This document shows positions 1 to 16,259 of a DNA stretch of 64,000 bases, piece by piece. Numbering within the stretch: the stretch's first letter is position 1; every line of letters starts with the position of its first letter. The notes under the pieces are model-generated. The model was not told the DNA's origin. It saw only the letters and a program-made list of their open reading frames with translations, and ran no database searches. Location of the stretch: the NCBI RefSeq assembly GCF_040412425.1, contig NC_089762.1, positions 23,671,891 through 23,735,890 on the forward strand, in the 5' to 3' direction. The position numbers and the translations under genes are program-made. This DNA is from Macrobrachium rosenbergii (Eukaryota > Arthropoda > Malacostraca > Decapoda > Palaemonidae).

Positions 1-1171
1 TGCATGAAAATGAGTGAAAAACGGCTGTGTAGCCTAAGTATCCTAATTTAGGATGCCGGGTCTTAGCTGAACCCCTCAACCTGATCTTGCTGTAAAGATT
101 GGGTTTCTCACTAGCGTTCCACATCACCGTCGGATGTGAAGCCGTTGTAATGGCTTATCCACGCATTGACGACGGAAAGGAATATCAGATTCGACAGACT
201 TACATTAAAAATAATTATTAGAAAAACTACCTTTTACCCATTTTAGAAATCCCGGTGTTATTGAGAACTATAAAATAACTTACTTCCATAACAATAAAGT
301 TCCTGTAATGGTTTTGGAGACAATAAAAATAATCTAGGAATTAACTTTCTCCAAAGATTCCGGTAAGTCAGAATACACTATAGACAACTTTGCATTGTAT
401 TGTTACATCCAAGGTCTAGTAGACTTGGTTGCATCAAACTGCATTCTAGATTGCTAACATAAAACGATAAACAATTGAATAAAGGAAAATCATTATTGAC
501 TGAAATGAGAAATTTCAAACTAAGATTAATTTTTCTGTAACCTAGTTAACAGCAGTTTTGCTGCAGAATATACCAAATTATTGAGAGTAAAATATAGTCC
601 CTTTATGTTTATAGAAAAGTATGAATTTAATTCATAAATATGCTATCGTGAATACATAAGCAATATGCAGTTCAAGATGACATATAATTAAATCAACAAT
701 ATTTACTAAATACATTCAGAGCTCCAGTGAGCTTTAAAAACGAATATACAGTATAGACATAATTCATATATTGTTTTAGAACAGTTCATCACTGCAACTT
801 ACAAAAAAAAAAGAAAAAAGCGTCAGCCAGAGCTTTGATATTCCTGACATAATCTTTGGGTTCTTTTTCTTCTAGGCTGTCTGTTGTTGTCATCAAACCT
901 CTTACGAATTTTGTGTTAAAATAAATGCAATTCGATTAATTCTGGAAACAGACTCAACACGGCATTTGCTCCATCCTCTGGGTATCGTGAAATTAACGTT
1001 TGGTTCTACTGAAAGGTACGAGTACGGTTTGCAATACAATCGAAGGAGAATATTATTGTGCTCAATATGGCTTCGTGCTACCATGGGTCCTTTCCTAGTG
1101 AGAAAGTCCCAAAGATACTTACACTGATATTTGCAATAGACTTATTACATTAATAAACCTAAGAATACTGG
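1..1171. other. Unassigned AT-rich sequence
   Basis: No coding, RNA or repeat structure that I can support. The first ~180 bp are GC-richer (ACATCACCGTCGGATGTGAA), and ATCCTAATTTAGGAT at 49-63 is a short palindrome. This may be the end of an unrecognised repeat. Confidence 0.5.
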
Positions 1172-1468
1172 AATTGGAATTGGAATATAAAATTTAGGGG
1201 AAAGGCCAAGCGCTGGGACCTTTGAGGTCATTCAGCACTGAATGGGAAATTGAGAGTACAGGAGGTTTTAAAGGAGGAACAGGAGGAAAACTTTGCAGGT
1301 CCACTATGAAACAATTGTTAGGAGAAGGTGGAAAGTAAGATGGAAGAAAGACAATATGAACAGAGGCACAGTAAAAGGAATGAAAGGAGTTGCGGTTAGG
1401 GGGATGAAGGGTCACTGCAAAGAACGTTAAGTAATGAGGTGCATTGATGGCACTATACTATGGGGTAG
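1172..1468 (+). repeat. ~300-bp SINE-like dispersed repeat, copy 1
   Basis: Starts GGAATTGGAATTGGAATATA, contains AGCGCTGGGACC...GAGGTCATTCAG, AACAATTGTTAGGAGA and AAAGTAAGATGGAAGAAAG, and ends near GGCACTATACTATGGGG. It is clearly homologous to the copies at 42.6 and 53.1 kb, with several deletions near the 3' end. Confidence 0.8.
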
Positions 1469-4082
1469 GAATACTTGAGTACCTGTACTATTGAAATTTA
1501 TCTTATAGCAGTTACATCATTGGCATGAATAGTAGCCTGATATAATGGCAAGATAAGATACCTCTCCAATTATGAATGATTAATTCCTCAATGAAGCCAA
1601 AATATGTGAGTCAATAAATCCCCTGATGGGAACAAGGCTCTCGTTCCTGGCAGTGATGGCATGCATTCGGAAAAAGCAGACTCTAAATATGGTTGTCTTT
1701 GTGGTCTGATTTGCCAAGTAATGCAAGCATGGCAATGTTAAATAATTTTAAGCTTGTAACGTTCACCACAAATAGTATGCAGAAGAATCTGAAATTAGGT
1801 AACACTCTAATTATCATAACGGAAACTCCTATGGGCCCACAATGGTCCAACATGCATCTTTAAAATCATTATTATTTGTTACTTTTACGCCAGTTCATTA
1901 AAATAAAAATGTAATAACTTAAAAAAATTGTTTTATCAAGGTGCCTTTACACTATGGTTCAAATATTTTACTATCAATTTAGGATGGAGCATCACAAAAT
2001 ACCTGCACAAGAAGCTTAACATTTTTATTTTTTATATCATAATGCAAGTACTAATGTAATAGAGAGTTAGAGTGTCCATTGAATCCATTGTGTCCACAGA
2101 TCATGTGCCCCCTTCAATGATGTTTGGCCACCCATAAGTAGGCTGGTATAAACCACTCTTCCAAATTGGTCTACATGAATATAAAAGTAATATGAAATAA
2201 TGATCTCATTTAGTCCTTGGGAAAAATCAATTATAGCTTTGTTAAAATTACAGGCTTGGGAAATATAAAGGTTCATATTTTCAGTTTTGCCGTTACCTGT
2301 TGAAAACAAAAAATCTGTCAAAATTCAACCTTGAAGGTGCATGCTACTTTATTTTCTCAGTCTAGGCATATTCTGTTATTTTTCCCCTTTTCTCTCTTTT
2401 CCCATCTTCCTTTTCCTCTCTACCACTTCATTATCTTCCTTCATCTTCCAATTCTCCCACATTCTCCTTTATCCTTCTCTTCATGCGCTCTCCTTGTCTT
2501 CTGCTTCCATTCCAAGTTCTTCTCCCACCTCTATTTATTCCTTCCCTCCTTCTCCTTCCGTTTTGTCCTTTCTGTTCTCTTTCATGTGTTTTCCAATCAT
2601 TTCTAACTTACCATCCTTCCATTCTTTGCATTTCCATGTTTTATTTCTCCTGACTCTTAGGTCCTTATTTATTTTCTAAGCTTACTTCCCTACATTTGCT
2701 CTCCTATGTTTGATAACTGTAATTAACTGAACAATTCACCGAGTGAAGGGAACTCCTTACAAAAAAAGAATAAAGAACCATGGTCTCTAATCAGCAACTT
2801 GGCTTTAGTAAAGCTGAAAGAAGCAAAACAAATAATTCTTAGTATCCATTTGTTAGTAACAGATGTTAGTAATAAATTTCTCTGAGAAGCATTTAAAATA
2901 AGAGGTAAATACGTGGGACATGAAGAAAAAATTTCACAACTCACCCAGAATGGAATGACGTACAGAGGGAGAGAGTGGGGGAGGGGGTGTTTTGTTTTGT
3001 TAGTTTCACTAAAATCATGTTCATTAGGTTAGGAAGGAATCAATCAAAGATTACATGATGGGGGTCCTACAGAGGGGGGAATGGAATCTGTAACTTATCA
3101 CCTTACTCTAAACACTCCAATGGTTCAAGTTAGATTACCCTAGCACCCCTACTTCTTCCTGATAAATAACCATCAAGTTCATTCAGATTGCTAGACTACT
3201 CTGGAGAACTTAACAAAATGGTTATCTTCAGTAATGAACAGCTGGAATACCACTAAGTTCCTATTCAGTAGTGTTTCAAAAACCAAAACCTTAATGCATA
3301 ACAACACTATAATAACATTATGTTACAAAAGACAACTGAAATAAAACAAAATTAATCTGACACTATGAAAGACTATTGGAATCAAATTGTTTAAGCCTTC
3401 CTCACAACTGCATGATAATTTTAACAATAAATTCAACTACTATACCACACTGTACTGTATTATAAGATTAAATGAAATCTGTAGATGTCATCGTAATCTG
3501 AACTACAAAAACAAATGCAAAACGTGAGACACAGGCAAAGATTCAAGTTAGTCCATCTGCAGATGAAACACAATTCCTGATTTAATACTATATAGTTCAA
3601 CAGTAGAGGTCTGAGTTAAACTATGCGGTCTTTTCCTTGCAGCTTTGGCCACATGTTGGCAGAAGCATGCTTCCTCAGCAACCATCCTGAGTACTTTTCG
3701 TGAAAGCTTGCTACTGTTTTGTTTCTTATGGAGGTGGTGTTACTCAGGGTTGCCAAGGACCAATATCACATTCCAGGGAGGATATTTTGTTGAGCCGCAT
3801 GAAGAATGTATCATCAGCGCAATTAGATTTCCACAAAGCTAATCATATAATCCATGCCCCAGGATTGGCTGCTGATATCTTCTGGTGTTCTCTGTATTCA
3901 ACAAAACTAAATCTTGCACTCTGACAGGGCATTCTATTGAAATTTCAATGTCACTCACACAGAAAGGTGGAGGTCTCGTCAGTCCAAGTATTTGCGAACC
4001 ACCGGTGTTCCATCGAGTATGGCATAATTCTCCCAGAGCAACTGACTTAACTAGAATCATAGTTTTTGTGGTTGTTCCCTGT

Positions 4083-4084
<2 letters not shown>

Positions 4085-4161
<77 letters not shown>
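4085..4161. repeat. (GA)n microsatellite
   Basis: Thirty-eight GA dinucleotides without interruption. Confidence 0.95.
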
Positions 4162-5430
4162 CTGATATTCCTTACGTACAGCAGTCTGGCTGGGGTGGGA
4201 GTGAATGAGGCTTCCAGATCATTGCTGCTAAGATAAGGACTGGAGTAGTTATTTATCATGGTTTTGGCCACAGCTATGACAGTTCAGTTATAACAACATT
4301 AACTTTCCTCAGTAAGTGGTTATGAGACCATCAAAAGACTGACTAATTATTCATAAAACCCACCTTGCCAAGGGGGCTTGGGGAATGATGCCCAGCCAAG
4401 TAGCTGTGTGTTTCAGGTTTATCAGCGAATTGTTGGCTGCAGTGGACAGGGATTTGAGGGAGTCTGTAATGTGCTGCAACCTTGTGGAATAGAGGATCTT
4501 TGATGTAAGAGTTTTGCTAACAAATGAGGCTACAGTATGCATTTTAGTACACATGAAGAAACATGTACATCCATCCAATACCTTTATATGACACACTAAT
4601 GTTTCCTGCAATGTCCAGTCCTGCACACTAGAAGGGCTTCATAAGCTATATTCTCTCCTTTGGCAAAGGAGGAAACCCCAAAGATTGGAAGGGACATTCT
4701 CCAAGCGTCTGCACAGCATGCAACAGATTGGGATGCTGCAAATGGAGTGTTACATATGAATTGGCCAGAATCTCCTTATTGTTTATGGTGAAAAGAGAGC
4801 TGACACCCTAGTGGAGGCGCAGCTCGTAACAATGGTTGATGACCAGCTTCTACAGGAGTGTTTATGGTCCATATGGTCTGAGAAGATTGTGTAAGGTTCC
4901 AAATCTCCATTCTGCAGTTGTCCTTGGCAGGGTACCTGTCCATCCTTCATAAGTCCTTTTGCTCAGCTGCAATAATCAAGAGGCACAAGGGGAGTGGACT
5001 GAAGTGAAGTGGTCTACTGGGGTGGTATTGCCTGTGACTGCAACTAGATGAGCAGTATCTAAAGTGGTTCAGATGGACTTGGCACTAAAATTGAGTCATT
5101 TGTTCTACATACCATATGGCCCTTCTCAAGGAGAATCCCTTGAAATCACTACTGTTGTCTTGGTAGGGGCCTTGAATGCATCCTGTTTCTGGTAAAGTCC
5201 TTCTTAGGTGAGCCAGCAAGAGCCTCAATACCAAAGTAGGCTCTTGAGTAGTCTTAGTTGCAGAACCATCAGATCCATTATTAGGAAGTCAGCTGGGTTC
5301 TCTTCAATGGGGGCTTAGTGTATGGCAATATTATGTTTTTCAGGATACTGTCAACTCCTTGATTCACTGGTACTACACCAAATTAAAATTTGCCTGACTC
5401 TCCAGAGCTGGCTCTTGAACATATTTAACT

Positions 5431-5501
<71 letters not shown>
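5431..5501. repeat. (GT)n microsatellite
   Basis: About 35 GT dinucleotides ending in GCACACACC. Confidence 0.95.
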
Positions 5502-5502
<1 letters not shown>

Positions 5503-6189
5503 ACACACCCTGGCTACACCAGTGACAGCTGGGAGCTTCAATGGTACCACAGGAAATGGTAGGGCAGTCCCTTGTCACTGATGCATAGGTCCAGTCTGAT
5601 CCAAGTAAGTAAGTGCACCCTCCCTGAGCACTAGGTAAGGCATTGATAAGGATAACAGGTCTATTTATCACAAGACTGCACAGAAGGCATGGGTTTCACC
5701 CAGCCCTTGGTACTGCAGGAATGGGGCTGAATTTCTCCATGATGTATTTGCTCAGAGGTTTGTCCTATGTAGCATTAGCCCTCCAGAGTTCCTGGATTAG
5801 GAGTTGTCTCTGAGTTGTGAGGATGCTGAGTTAACAATAGATTGAAGATCAACAAAAACTTCTCTTCATGAGTGACTTGGGGGTGTTTGAAGGCAGAATG
5901 CCCTAGGTTCAAGTAGTTTTATATTAAGAGTCCTTTACATCCCGCATCTTCTTATAAGCAAAACATTAATGAGCAACTCTATTATCTGTGATCATTTTAA
6001 ATATCAACCAAAATGACATTAGTATAAAAAAAAATTAAGTCCTAACCAATGAATACAGTAACAGCCAAACAGAAAGGATGTTCAAAATAAACAAGTTAAA
6101 AATGCGCCTTAGTTTCTTGGGCACAATCGAGTTTTCTGTACAGCTGCTACAGCATACAGTCAAGGCCACTGAAAATAGATCTATCTTTT

Positions 6190-8460
6190 GGTGGTCTCAG
6201 TATAATGCATAGAACGTCAGTCGCTTGGGTAGCGATCTCCCTTCCGAGCGTGTGACCTCAGGCGGCCATATTGAAAGGTCTCGGTCCAGCTCATAATACT
6301 ATACTTTATTACTATCATTATTTTTATTATTATTATTTTTATCTTTTTACTATTATTATTATTTTCTTATTATTATTAATATTATTATTTTTACTATTTT
6401 TTATTATAATTATTATTGTTGCTGTTATTATTATTATTAGTATTATGATTATTTTATTATGATTATTACTATTACTTGACCCAATTTCACAGAGAAAAAT
6501 TACCTTACAAAAACAGGTTGGCCTAAGCACTCCAACCATTATGGTCAAGGCCTAAGATTCTGCCCTTGCATCTAAGCAGTGTTTAGCAAAAATGGTTCCT
6601 GTAAATTACAGGACTTTCTCTGCATACAGCTGCTAAACGCTAACTAAACAGCAATGTACAGTCAATAAATGCTAACATTCACAATACGCTTACACTCACT
6701 AAACAGTCACTCTTACTCACACTCACTACATACACATACACTCTTACTATACACTCACACTCACTAAACAAACACTCACACTTGCTATACACTCACACTA
6801 AATAACACTAAACACTCACTAGGCACTCACTATACACTAAACTCTCACTAAACACTCACTAAATACTCACTGTACCCCAAACACTCAGTAAACATTCACT
6901 AAACACTCACTTAATCCTAAACATTTATTAAACACTAAACACTCACTAAGCATTCACTAAGCACTCACTATACACTAACCACTCACTAAACCCTAAACAC
7001 TCATTAAACACTAAATACTCACTAAACCCTAAATGCTCATTAAATTCTAAACACTCATTAAACATTAAACAGTCAATGAACATTTACTAATCACTCATAA
7101 AACACTCACTAAACACTTACACGCTAAACATCCACTAAACACTAATTTTCACAAGAAATTCACTAAACACTCACTGAATACTTACTAAACATTCACTAAA
7201 CACTAACATTCACAAAACATTCACTAAAACCTAAACACTCACTAAACATTCACTGAATACTTACACACTAAACATTCATTAAACATTAACATTCACTAAA
7301 CTTTCACTAAATCCTAAGCACGCACTAAACACACACTAAACGTTAATTAAACCCTAAACACTCACTAAACATTCACTGAATGCTTACACAATAAACATTC
7401 AGTAAACACTTAACATTCACAAAACATTCACTACCCATACCCTAAACACTCACTAAACATTAACTGAATACTTGCACACTAAACATTCACCAAACACTTA
7501 CACACTAAACATTCACTAAACACTAACATGCACTAAACCCTAAACACTCATTAAACACTTACACACTAAACATCCACTAAACTCTAAACACTCACTAAAC
7601 ATTCACTGAATACTTACACACTAAACATTCACTGAATACTTACACACTAAACATTCACTAAACACTAACATGCACTAAACCCTCACTAAACCCCAAACAC
7701 TCACTATACACTTACACACTAAATATCCACTACACTCTAAACACTCATTAAACATTCACTGAATACTTGCACACTAAACATTCACTGAACACTAACATTC
7801 ACAAGACATTCACTAAACATTCAGTGAATATGTACACACTAAACATTCACTGAATACTTACACACTAAACATTCACTGAATACTTACACACTAAACATTC
7901 ACTGAATTCTTACACACTAAACATTCACTAACATTCTCAAAACATTCACTACACCTTAACTGAATGTTTACACATTGAACATTCACTAACATTCACAAAA
8001 CATTCACTAAACCCTAAACACTTACTAAACATTTACTAACATTCACAAAACATTCACTAAACCCTAAACACTCAGCAAATATTCACTGAATACTGACACA
8101 GTAAACATTCACTAACAATCACTAAACCCTAAAGACTCACTAACCTTTCACTAACATTCAAAAAACATTCACTAAACCCTAAACTAAACATTCACTAAAC
8201 ACTTATTCATAAATATTCACTAAACACTTACTCACTAAACCCTAAACATTTGCTAAACATTTACTCATTAAACATTAACGATAAAAAAAATTCCCAATCA
8301 CACTAAGCCCCTGGTCAATTTGCAGGTCACCAAACCTTTAAAGACGGCGGCAAGTCTTTGCAGCGCCGCTGTGGTGGAAGACCACTGGACTACGTAATAT
8401 TGGTAAAGAAATCGCAACTCCAGGTATATACCCTCTATGTTCCAAGTGGATCTTGTCCAG
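6190..8460. repeat. Composite repeat 1: terminal inverted repeats around (TTA)n and an 11-bp-type minisatellite
   Basis: The unit is a left end (GCGATCTCCC...GGCGGCCATATTGAAAGGTCTC), (TTA)n at 6305-6475, a conserved ~180-bp spacer (GTTGGCCTAAGCACTCCAAC), ~1.6 kb of variable ACTAAACATTC/ACTAAACACTC repeats (about 6650-8275), and a right end (CTTTAAAGACGGCGGCAAG...AACTCCAGGTATATACCCTC). The right end is a degraded inverted copy of the left. The same architecture recurs at 15.87-22.28 kb. It has no coding capacity. Confidence 0.8.
6650..8275. repeat. ACTAAAC minisatellite, array 1
   Basis: Degenerate tandem array of 11-bp words (ACTAAACATTC, ACTAAACACTC). Longer higher-order blocks such as ACTGAATACTTACACACTAA recur every 30-45 bp. 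It is not homogeneous, so it is old or actively rearranged. Confidence 0.9.
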
Positions 8461-9190
8461 ATCATTCTTGTCATCCCTGGGGTGACAGTAGTGAATCTGG
8501 GAATTCCAAAGGTTTGGGAACTCCGGAGGCTTCTGGACCTTCTAAAGGCTTCAAGTCAATCTCCAGGCTCTGTAGCCTTTGGATTTCTTGCACAATACTA
8601 AAGAACAGAGTTTTATGGAGAAGAAATCAAAGACAAAAGGCCTTGAAGATTCTTAAGGGGAAGCCCCCGTTTTTGGAGATGAATAAGCCCACGTTCTTGG
8701 AGATCAATTCCGGAGGCTTCTGGGGCTTGCAAAGGCTTCAAGACGATCTTCAGGCACTGAAGCCTTTGGAAACGCCCATCAGATCCTCCAGGAATGCTTC
8801 AGGAGATGAAGGCTGCTTCAAAGTATCCTAGAGTCGTAAAGACATCTTCAGGAATACCCAGAAGTCTTCTCTCGTTGTCGGGAGATATTCTATATATATT
8901 AGTAAGAGGGAATCCTATAAGATTATAGAAGACGACTCGTTGAAGTAAAGAAACTTATGTGTCAGAAAAAGAACTCTAAATAATGGTTAACGCGATGTTA
9001 AAATGATCTAAAACCTTCAGGATTTTCCTTGAAGACATTTTGGAATCCTTCAGTCTCCAGCTCCTGAAAGAACGAGATAAATGCCATTCACGCATGCGCC
9101 GAACTCCAAAGTCTCCAGGAACAATCTCTGGAAGCCTTCAGAGAGAGCAAGTGTCATATTTGAAAAGCTGGGTAAGAGAAAGCAAAGAGT
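8461..9190. other. Unassigned segment upstream of the 147-bp array
   Basis: Contains a 157-codon open frame on the plus strand (8358-8831) that starts inside composite repeat 1, so it is unlikely to be a gene. GGAGGCTTCTGG and AAAGGCTTCAAG motifs recur several times, suggesting a degenerate older array. Confidence 0.5.
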
Positions 9191-10870
9191 ATGGTGAAGG
9201 GAGGGGTCCGACCCAGAGGCTGCTTCCTCGGAGGAAGGTAGGTATCCTGCCAGGCTGGGGAAGCGGGCCTGGAGAGGGCCCAAGCCCCTCAAGGATGGGA
9301 CCCAAAAGCCCCCAAGGCTCGCCAGCCTTTTGAGGGCAGCTTTGAAGGGAAGGGTCCAACCCAGAGGCTGCTTTCTCGGAGGAAGGCAGGTATCCTGCCA
9401 GGCTGGGGAAGCGGGCCTGGAGAGGGCCCAAGAACTTCAAGGATGAGGCCCAAAAGCCCCATGGCTCGCCATTCTCTTGAGGGCACCCTTGAAGGGAAGG
9501 GTCCGACCCAGAGGCTGCTTCCTCGGAGGAAGGCAGGTATCCTGTCAGGCTGGGGAAGCGGGCCTGGAGAGGGCCCAAGAACTTCAAGGATGAGGCCCAA
9601 AAGCCCCCAAGGCTCGCCAGCCTTTTGAGGGCAGCTTTGAAGGGAAGGGTCCGACCCAGAGGCTGCTTTCTCGGAGGAAGGCAGGTATCCTGCCAGGCTG
9701 GGGAAGCGGGCCTGGAGAGGGCCCAAGAACTTCAAGGATGAGGCCCAAAAGCCCCATGGCTTGCCATTCTCTTGAGGGCACCCTTGAAGGGAAGGGTCCG
9801 ACCCAGAGGCTGCTTTCTTGGAGGAAGGTAGGTATCCTGTCAGGCTGGGGAAGTGGGCCTGAAGAGGGTCCAAGAACTTCAAGGATGAGGCCCAAAAGCC
9901 CCCAAGGCTCGCCAGCCTTTTGAGGGCAGCTTTGAAGGGAAGGGTCCGACCCAGAGGCTGCTTTCTTGGAGGAAGGCAGGTATCCTGTCAGGCTGGGGAA
10001 GCGGGCCTGGAGGGCCCAAGAACTTCAAGGATGAGGCCCAAAAGCCCCCAAGGCTCGCCAGCCTTTTGAGGGCAGCTTTGAAGGGAAGGGTCCGACCCAG
10101 AGGCTGCTTTCTTGGAGGAAGGCAGGTATCCTGTCAGGCTGGGGAAGCGGGGCCTGGAGAGGGCCCAAGAACTTCAAGGATGAGGCCCAAAGCCCCCAAG
10201 GCTCGCCAGCCTTTTGAGGGCAGCTTTGAAGGGAAGGGTCCGACCCAGAGGCTGCTTTCTTGGAGGAAGGCAGGTATCCTGTCAGGCTGGGGAAGCGGGC
10301 CTGGAGAGGGCCCAAGAACTTCAAGGATGAGGCCCAAAAGCCCCCAAGGCTCGCCAGCCTTTTGAGGGCAGCTTTGAAGGGAAGGGTCCGACCCAGAGGC
10401 TGCTTTCTTGGAGGAAGGCAGGTATCCTGTCAGGCTGGGGAAGCGGGCCTGGAGAGGGCCCAAGAACTTCAAGGATGAGGCCCAAAAGCCCCCAAGGCTC
10501 GCCAGCCTTTTGAGGGCAGCTTTGAAGGGAAGGGTCCGACCCAGAGGCTGCTTTCTCGGAGGAAGGCAGGTATCCTGCCAGGCTGGGGAAGCGGGCCTGG
10601 AGAGGGCCCAAGAACTTCAAGGATGAGGCCCAAAAGCCCCATGGCTCGCCAATCTCTTGAGGACACCCTTGAAGGGAAGGGTCCGACCCAGAGGCTGCTT
10701 CCTCGGAGGAAGGCAGGTATCCTGTCAGGCTGGGGAAGTAGGCCTGGAGAGGACCCAAGAACTTTAAGCACGGGCCATAAAAGCCCCAAGGCTCGCCAGT
10801 CTCTTGAGGGCAGCCTTGAAGGGAAGGGTCCGACCCAGAGGCTACTTCCTCGGAGGAAGGCAGGTATCAT
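9190..10870. repeat. GC-rich tandem array, ~12 units of ~147 bp
   Basis: Units begin near AAGGGAAGGGTCCGACCCAG (about 9197, 9346, 9495, 9641, 9790, 9936, 10082, 10227, 10376, 10523, 10671 and 10817) and contain GGCTGGGGAAGCGGGCCTGG. The period of 147±1 bp is divisible by three, so long frames open on both strands (49-residue protein repeats). Two unit types differ near their ends: TTTTGAGGGCAGC and CTCTTGAGGGCACCC. The GC content contrasts sharply with the flanks. I treat the frames as by-products, not genes. Confidence 0.9.
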
Positions 10871-11992
10871 GTTGCGTCGTGTTCCGGGACGTTGCAGTCT
10901 TCTGGGCCCATTCGAAGGGGTTGGCTAGAGAATGGGTGTGGGGGGACTCACCTGGGCAACCCCCATCCTCCATCAGATCCCGTCGAAAGGACCCAGAAGA
11001 TGGCAGCGCCGCCGGAGCGGCACGCAGTAGAGTCAGCAGGGGGCTAGTCAGAATCCTCTACAGTCCTGCTTAACTTTGGGAGCCTGTTCCTCCTGCTTTG
11101 TTTCTTCTTCGTCTAGACTTCCTTCTCTTTTTCCTTCCACCTCCCAATTCGGCAGAGCGGTTCTTCATCTCTTGGGCCTCTTCTAGAACGAACCCAATTT
11201 TCCCTCTTTCGTCGCCGAGTTTTTTCTTCGATGAGACAATTTGCGGTTCCTTCTCAGCCAAGTCCCGTTGGAGCGATTGAGTTCGATCGTCCGTCTTCTG
11301 GACCTCCGACTGGACACCTAAATTATCCCTCTGGGTCTCTTTTCCAAGACTGTTGTCACGAGCGCGATTTCTTGCTCAAGGAACATGAACTTCTTGGCGT
11401 GAGGCTCGCAGGTATCTTCGCAGCTCTTTCCTCGTCTTCTTTCTCTCCGCGTCATGGGCCTTCACCTTTTCCTCGAGATAAGCGACGTAGACCTCATTCA
11501 CAATTTTTCATCTTCTAGTTCGAGTATTTTTCCTTTGTTCTTTTCAACTTCTGTTTCTCGGCAAGCGGGGAAGTCCTTCAGTTGTTCGATATCCTTTTCT
11601 TTATTAATCATGGCATCCTCCCATTCTTCATTTTTCTTCTTTAGGCATTCGTTATTAGAGGAAAGGTCCTAATTTTTGCTTTCAATTTTCCGTATCATTT
11701 CCAGAGTATCAACAAGAGCTTTTCGAAGCTCTTAACACAGGACCACTCTCTCCTTAACTCCGTCTCTAAATCCTCATTCTTTTGGATATGAAATTCTCCC
11801 TTCAGAATGGTGTCATCACTTTCAGTCTGGTTGTTCCACTTCCTGAGAGCAGCCTTAATCATATTTGCCTTTCCATGTAGATGGCTAGTTAGTCCTCCAA
11901 AAATATTTTTAATAATATCATGTCCAAAGTTTTAAACTCCCCATGTTTCAGATCATTCTAACGGAAACTGGAATAAAAAATGGAGAAAAAGA
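10871..11992. other. Unassigned segment downstream of the 147-bp array
   Basis: 10960-11560 is GC-richer, with a 95-codon plus-strand frame (11231-11518, ending PRDKRRRPHSQFF). It might be a fragment of a retroelement gag, but I cannot support a family. The rest is AT-rich. Confidence 0.45.
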
Positions 11993-12274
11993 CAAATTTC
12001 CAAAATATGTTTTGAGAAAAGTGTTGAAGTCTTCACTTCAGGCGAAATAAGATTCCAGAGGAAAATAATTTGTCTCTTGTACATGTTTCTAGACTAAGAA
12101 TACTGACCAGACCTAAAATTACGTAATTATTGGTGTCTCATTGAATCTGCTTTATAAACCATTAAACAAAATCGTTAAGAACCTCATATCTATGTATACA
12201 AAATGGAATTAATAAGGCAACGGCATTTTACCGTATATAAAAGCTGCTGTTCATGCTCATTCATTCATACACAA

Positions 12275-12285
<11 letters not shown>

Positions 12286-12367
<82 letters not shown>

Positions 12368-12377
12368 ATATATATGT

Positions 12378-12430
<53 letters not shown>
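12286..12430. repeat. (AT)n(GT)n microsatellite in left foldback arm
   Basis: About 90 bp of AT dinucleotides, then ~50 bp of GT. The counterpart in the right arm is pure (AT)n at 12719-12847, so the two arms have expanded independently. Confidence 0.95.
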
Positions 12431-12434
<4 letters not shown>

Positions 12435-12716
12435 TGTAGAAAGGTCATATAGCTGTAGGCTGCTTATTTGCAATCAAGGGGGCCATCTAGGAAAAGGCAT
12501 ACGTATATCATATCACAGTTTATTATTTAGCAATGTCACATTGCATCATCAAGGCTCAATTGACCTAAAAGACACTCTTCTTTTTAGCTCAGTTTAGCCT
12601 TGATGATGCAATGCGACATTGCTAAATAATAAACTGTGACATGATATACGTAAGCCTTTTCCTAGTTGACCCTTTGATTGCAAATATATAAAGAAGCATA
12701 TAGCTATATGACCTTT

Positions 12717-12849
<133 letters not shown>

Positions 12850-13194
12850 GTGTGTGTATGAATCAATGAGCATGAATACGAGCTTTTATGTAAGGTAAAA
12901 TGCCGTTGCTTTATTAATTCCATTTTGTATGCATAGATATAAGACTCTTAACGATTTTATTTAATGGTTTATAAAGCAGATTCAATAAGAGACACCAATA
13001 ATTAAGTAATTTTAGGTCTGGTCAGTATTTTTAGAGTCTAGATTCCGAGTCCATTTCTAGAAAACATGTACAAGAGACAAATTATTTTCCTCTGGAATCT
13101 AATTTCGCCTGAACTGAACTGAAGACTTCAACAAAACATATTTTGAAATTTCTTTTTTATATATATAAAACATATTTTGGATATTATTTTTCTC

Positions 13195-15864
<2,670 letters not shown>

Positions 15865-15972
15865 CAAGTCAAAGAGCAAGAGCATCAATCACTGGAGTGG
15901 CGATCTCCCTGCTGAGTGTGTGACCTCAGGTGGCCATATTGAAAGGTCTCGGTCCAGCTCATAGTACTATAC

Positions 15973-16041
<69 letters not shown>

Positions 16042-16259
16042 TATCTCCTTTACTATTATTATTATCTTATTATTATTATTATTTTTATCTTGTTATTATT
16101 ATTATTATTGTTATTATTATTATTAGTTGACCCAATTTCACAGAGAAAAATTACCTTACAAAAACACGTTGGCCTAAGCACTCCAACCAATGCCTAAGCA
16201 TCTGCTCATGGATCTAAGCAGTGTTTAGCATAACTGGTTCCTATAAATAACAGGACTCT

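Larger units (their letters stand above)
1469..6189. other. Unassigned sequence with CT-rich block and two microsatellites
   Basis: 2341-2680 is strongly pyrimidine-rich and gives spurious Ser/Phe/Leu frames. 3600-4060 and 4270-5880 are less AT-rich and contain broken protein-like stretches on both strands that I could not match to a family; they may be remnants of an old transposon. No gene is called. Confidence 0.5.

Noticed and set aside
2331..2679. Ser/Phe/Leu-rich plus-strand frames
   Set aside because: They arise from a pyrimidine-rich tract without a start context or conserved motif.
6650..8275. CCCTAAA-containing repeats as an interstitial telomere
   Set aside because: CCCTAAA is only one of many variant words. 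The basic unit is an 11-mer ACTAAACATTC and there is no run of the arthropod telomere repeat TTAGG/CCTAA.
8358..8831. 157-codon plus-strand frame as a gene
   Set aside because: It starts inside the right end of composite repeat 1, has no recognisable domain, and ends amid degenerate GGCTTC repeats.
9050..10928. Repetitive proteins of 60-197 residues on both strands in the GC-rich array
   Set aside because: The period is a multiple of three, so frames stay open by arithmetic on both strands. There is no start context, splice structure or codon signal favouring one strand.
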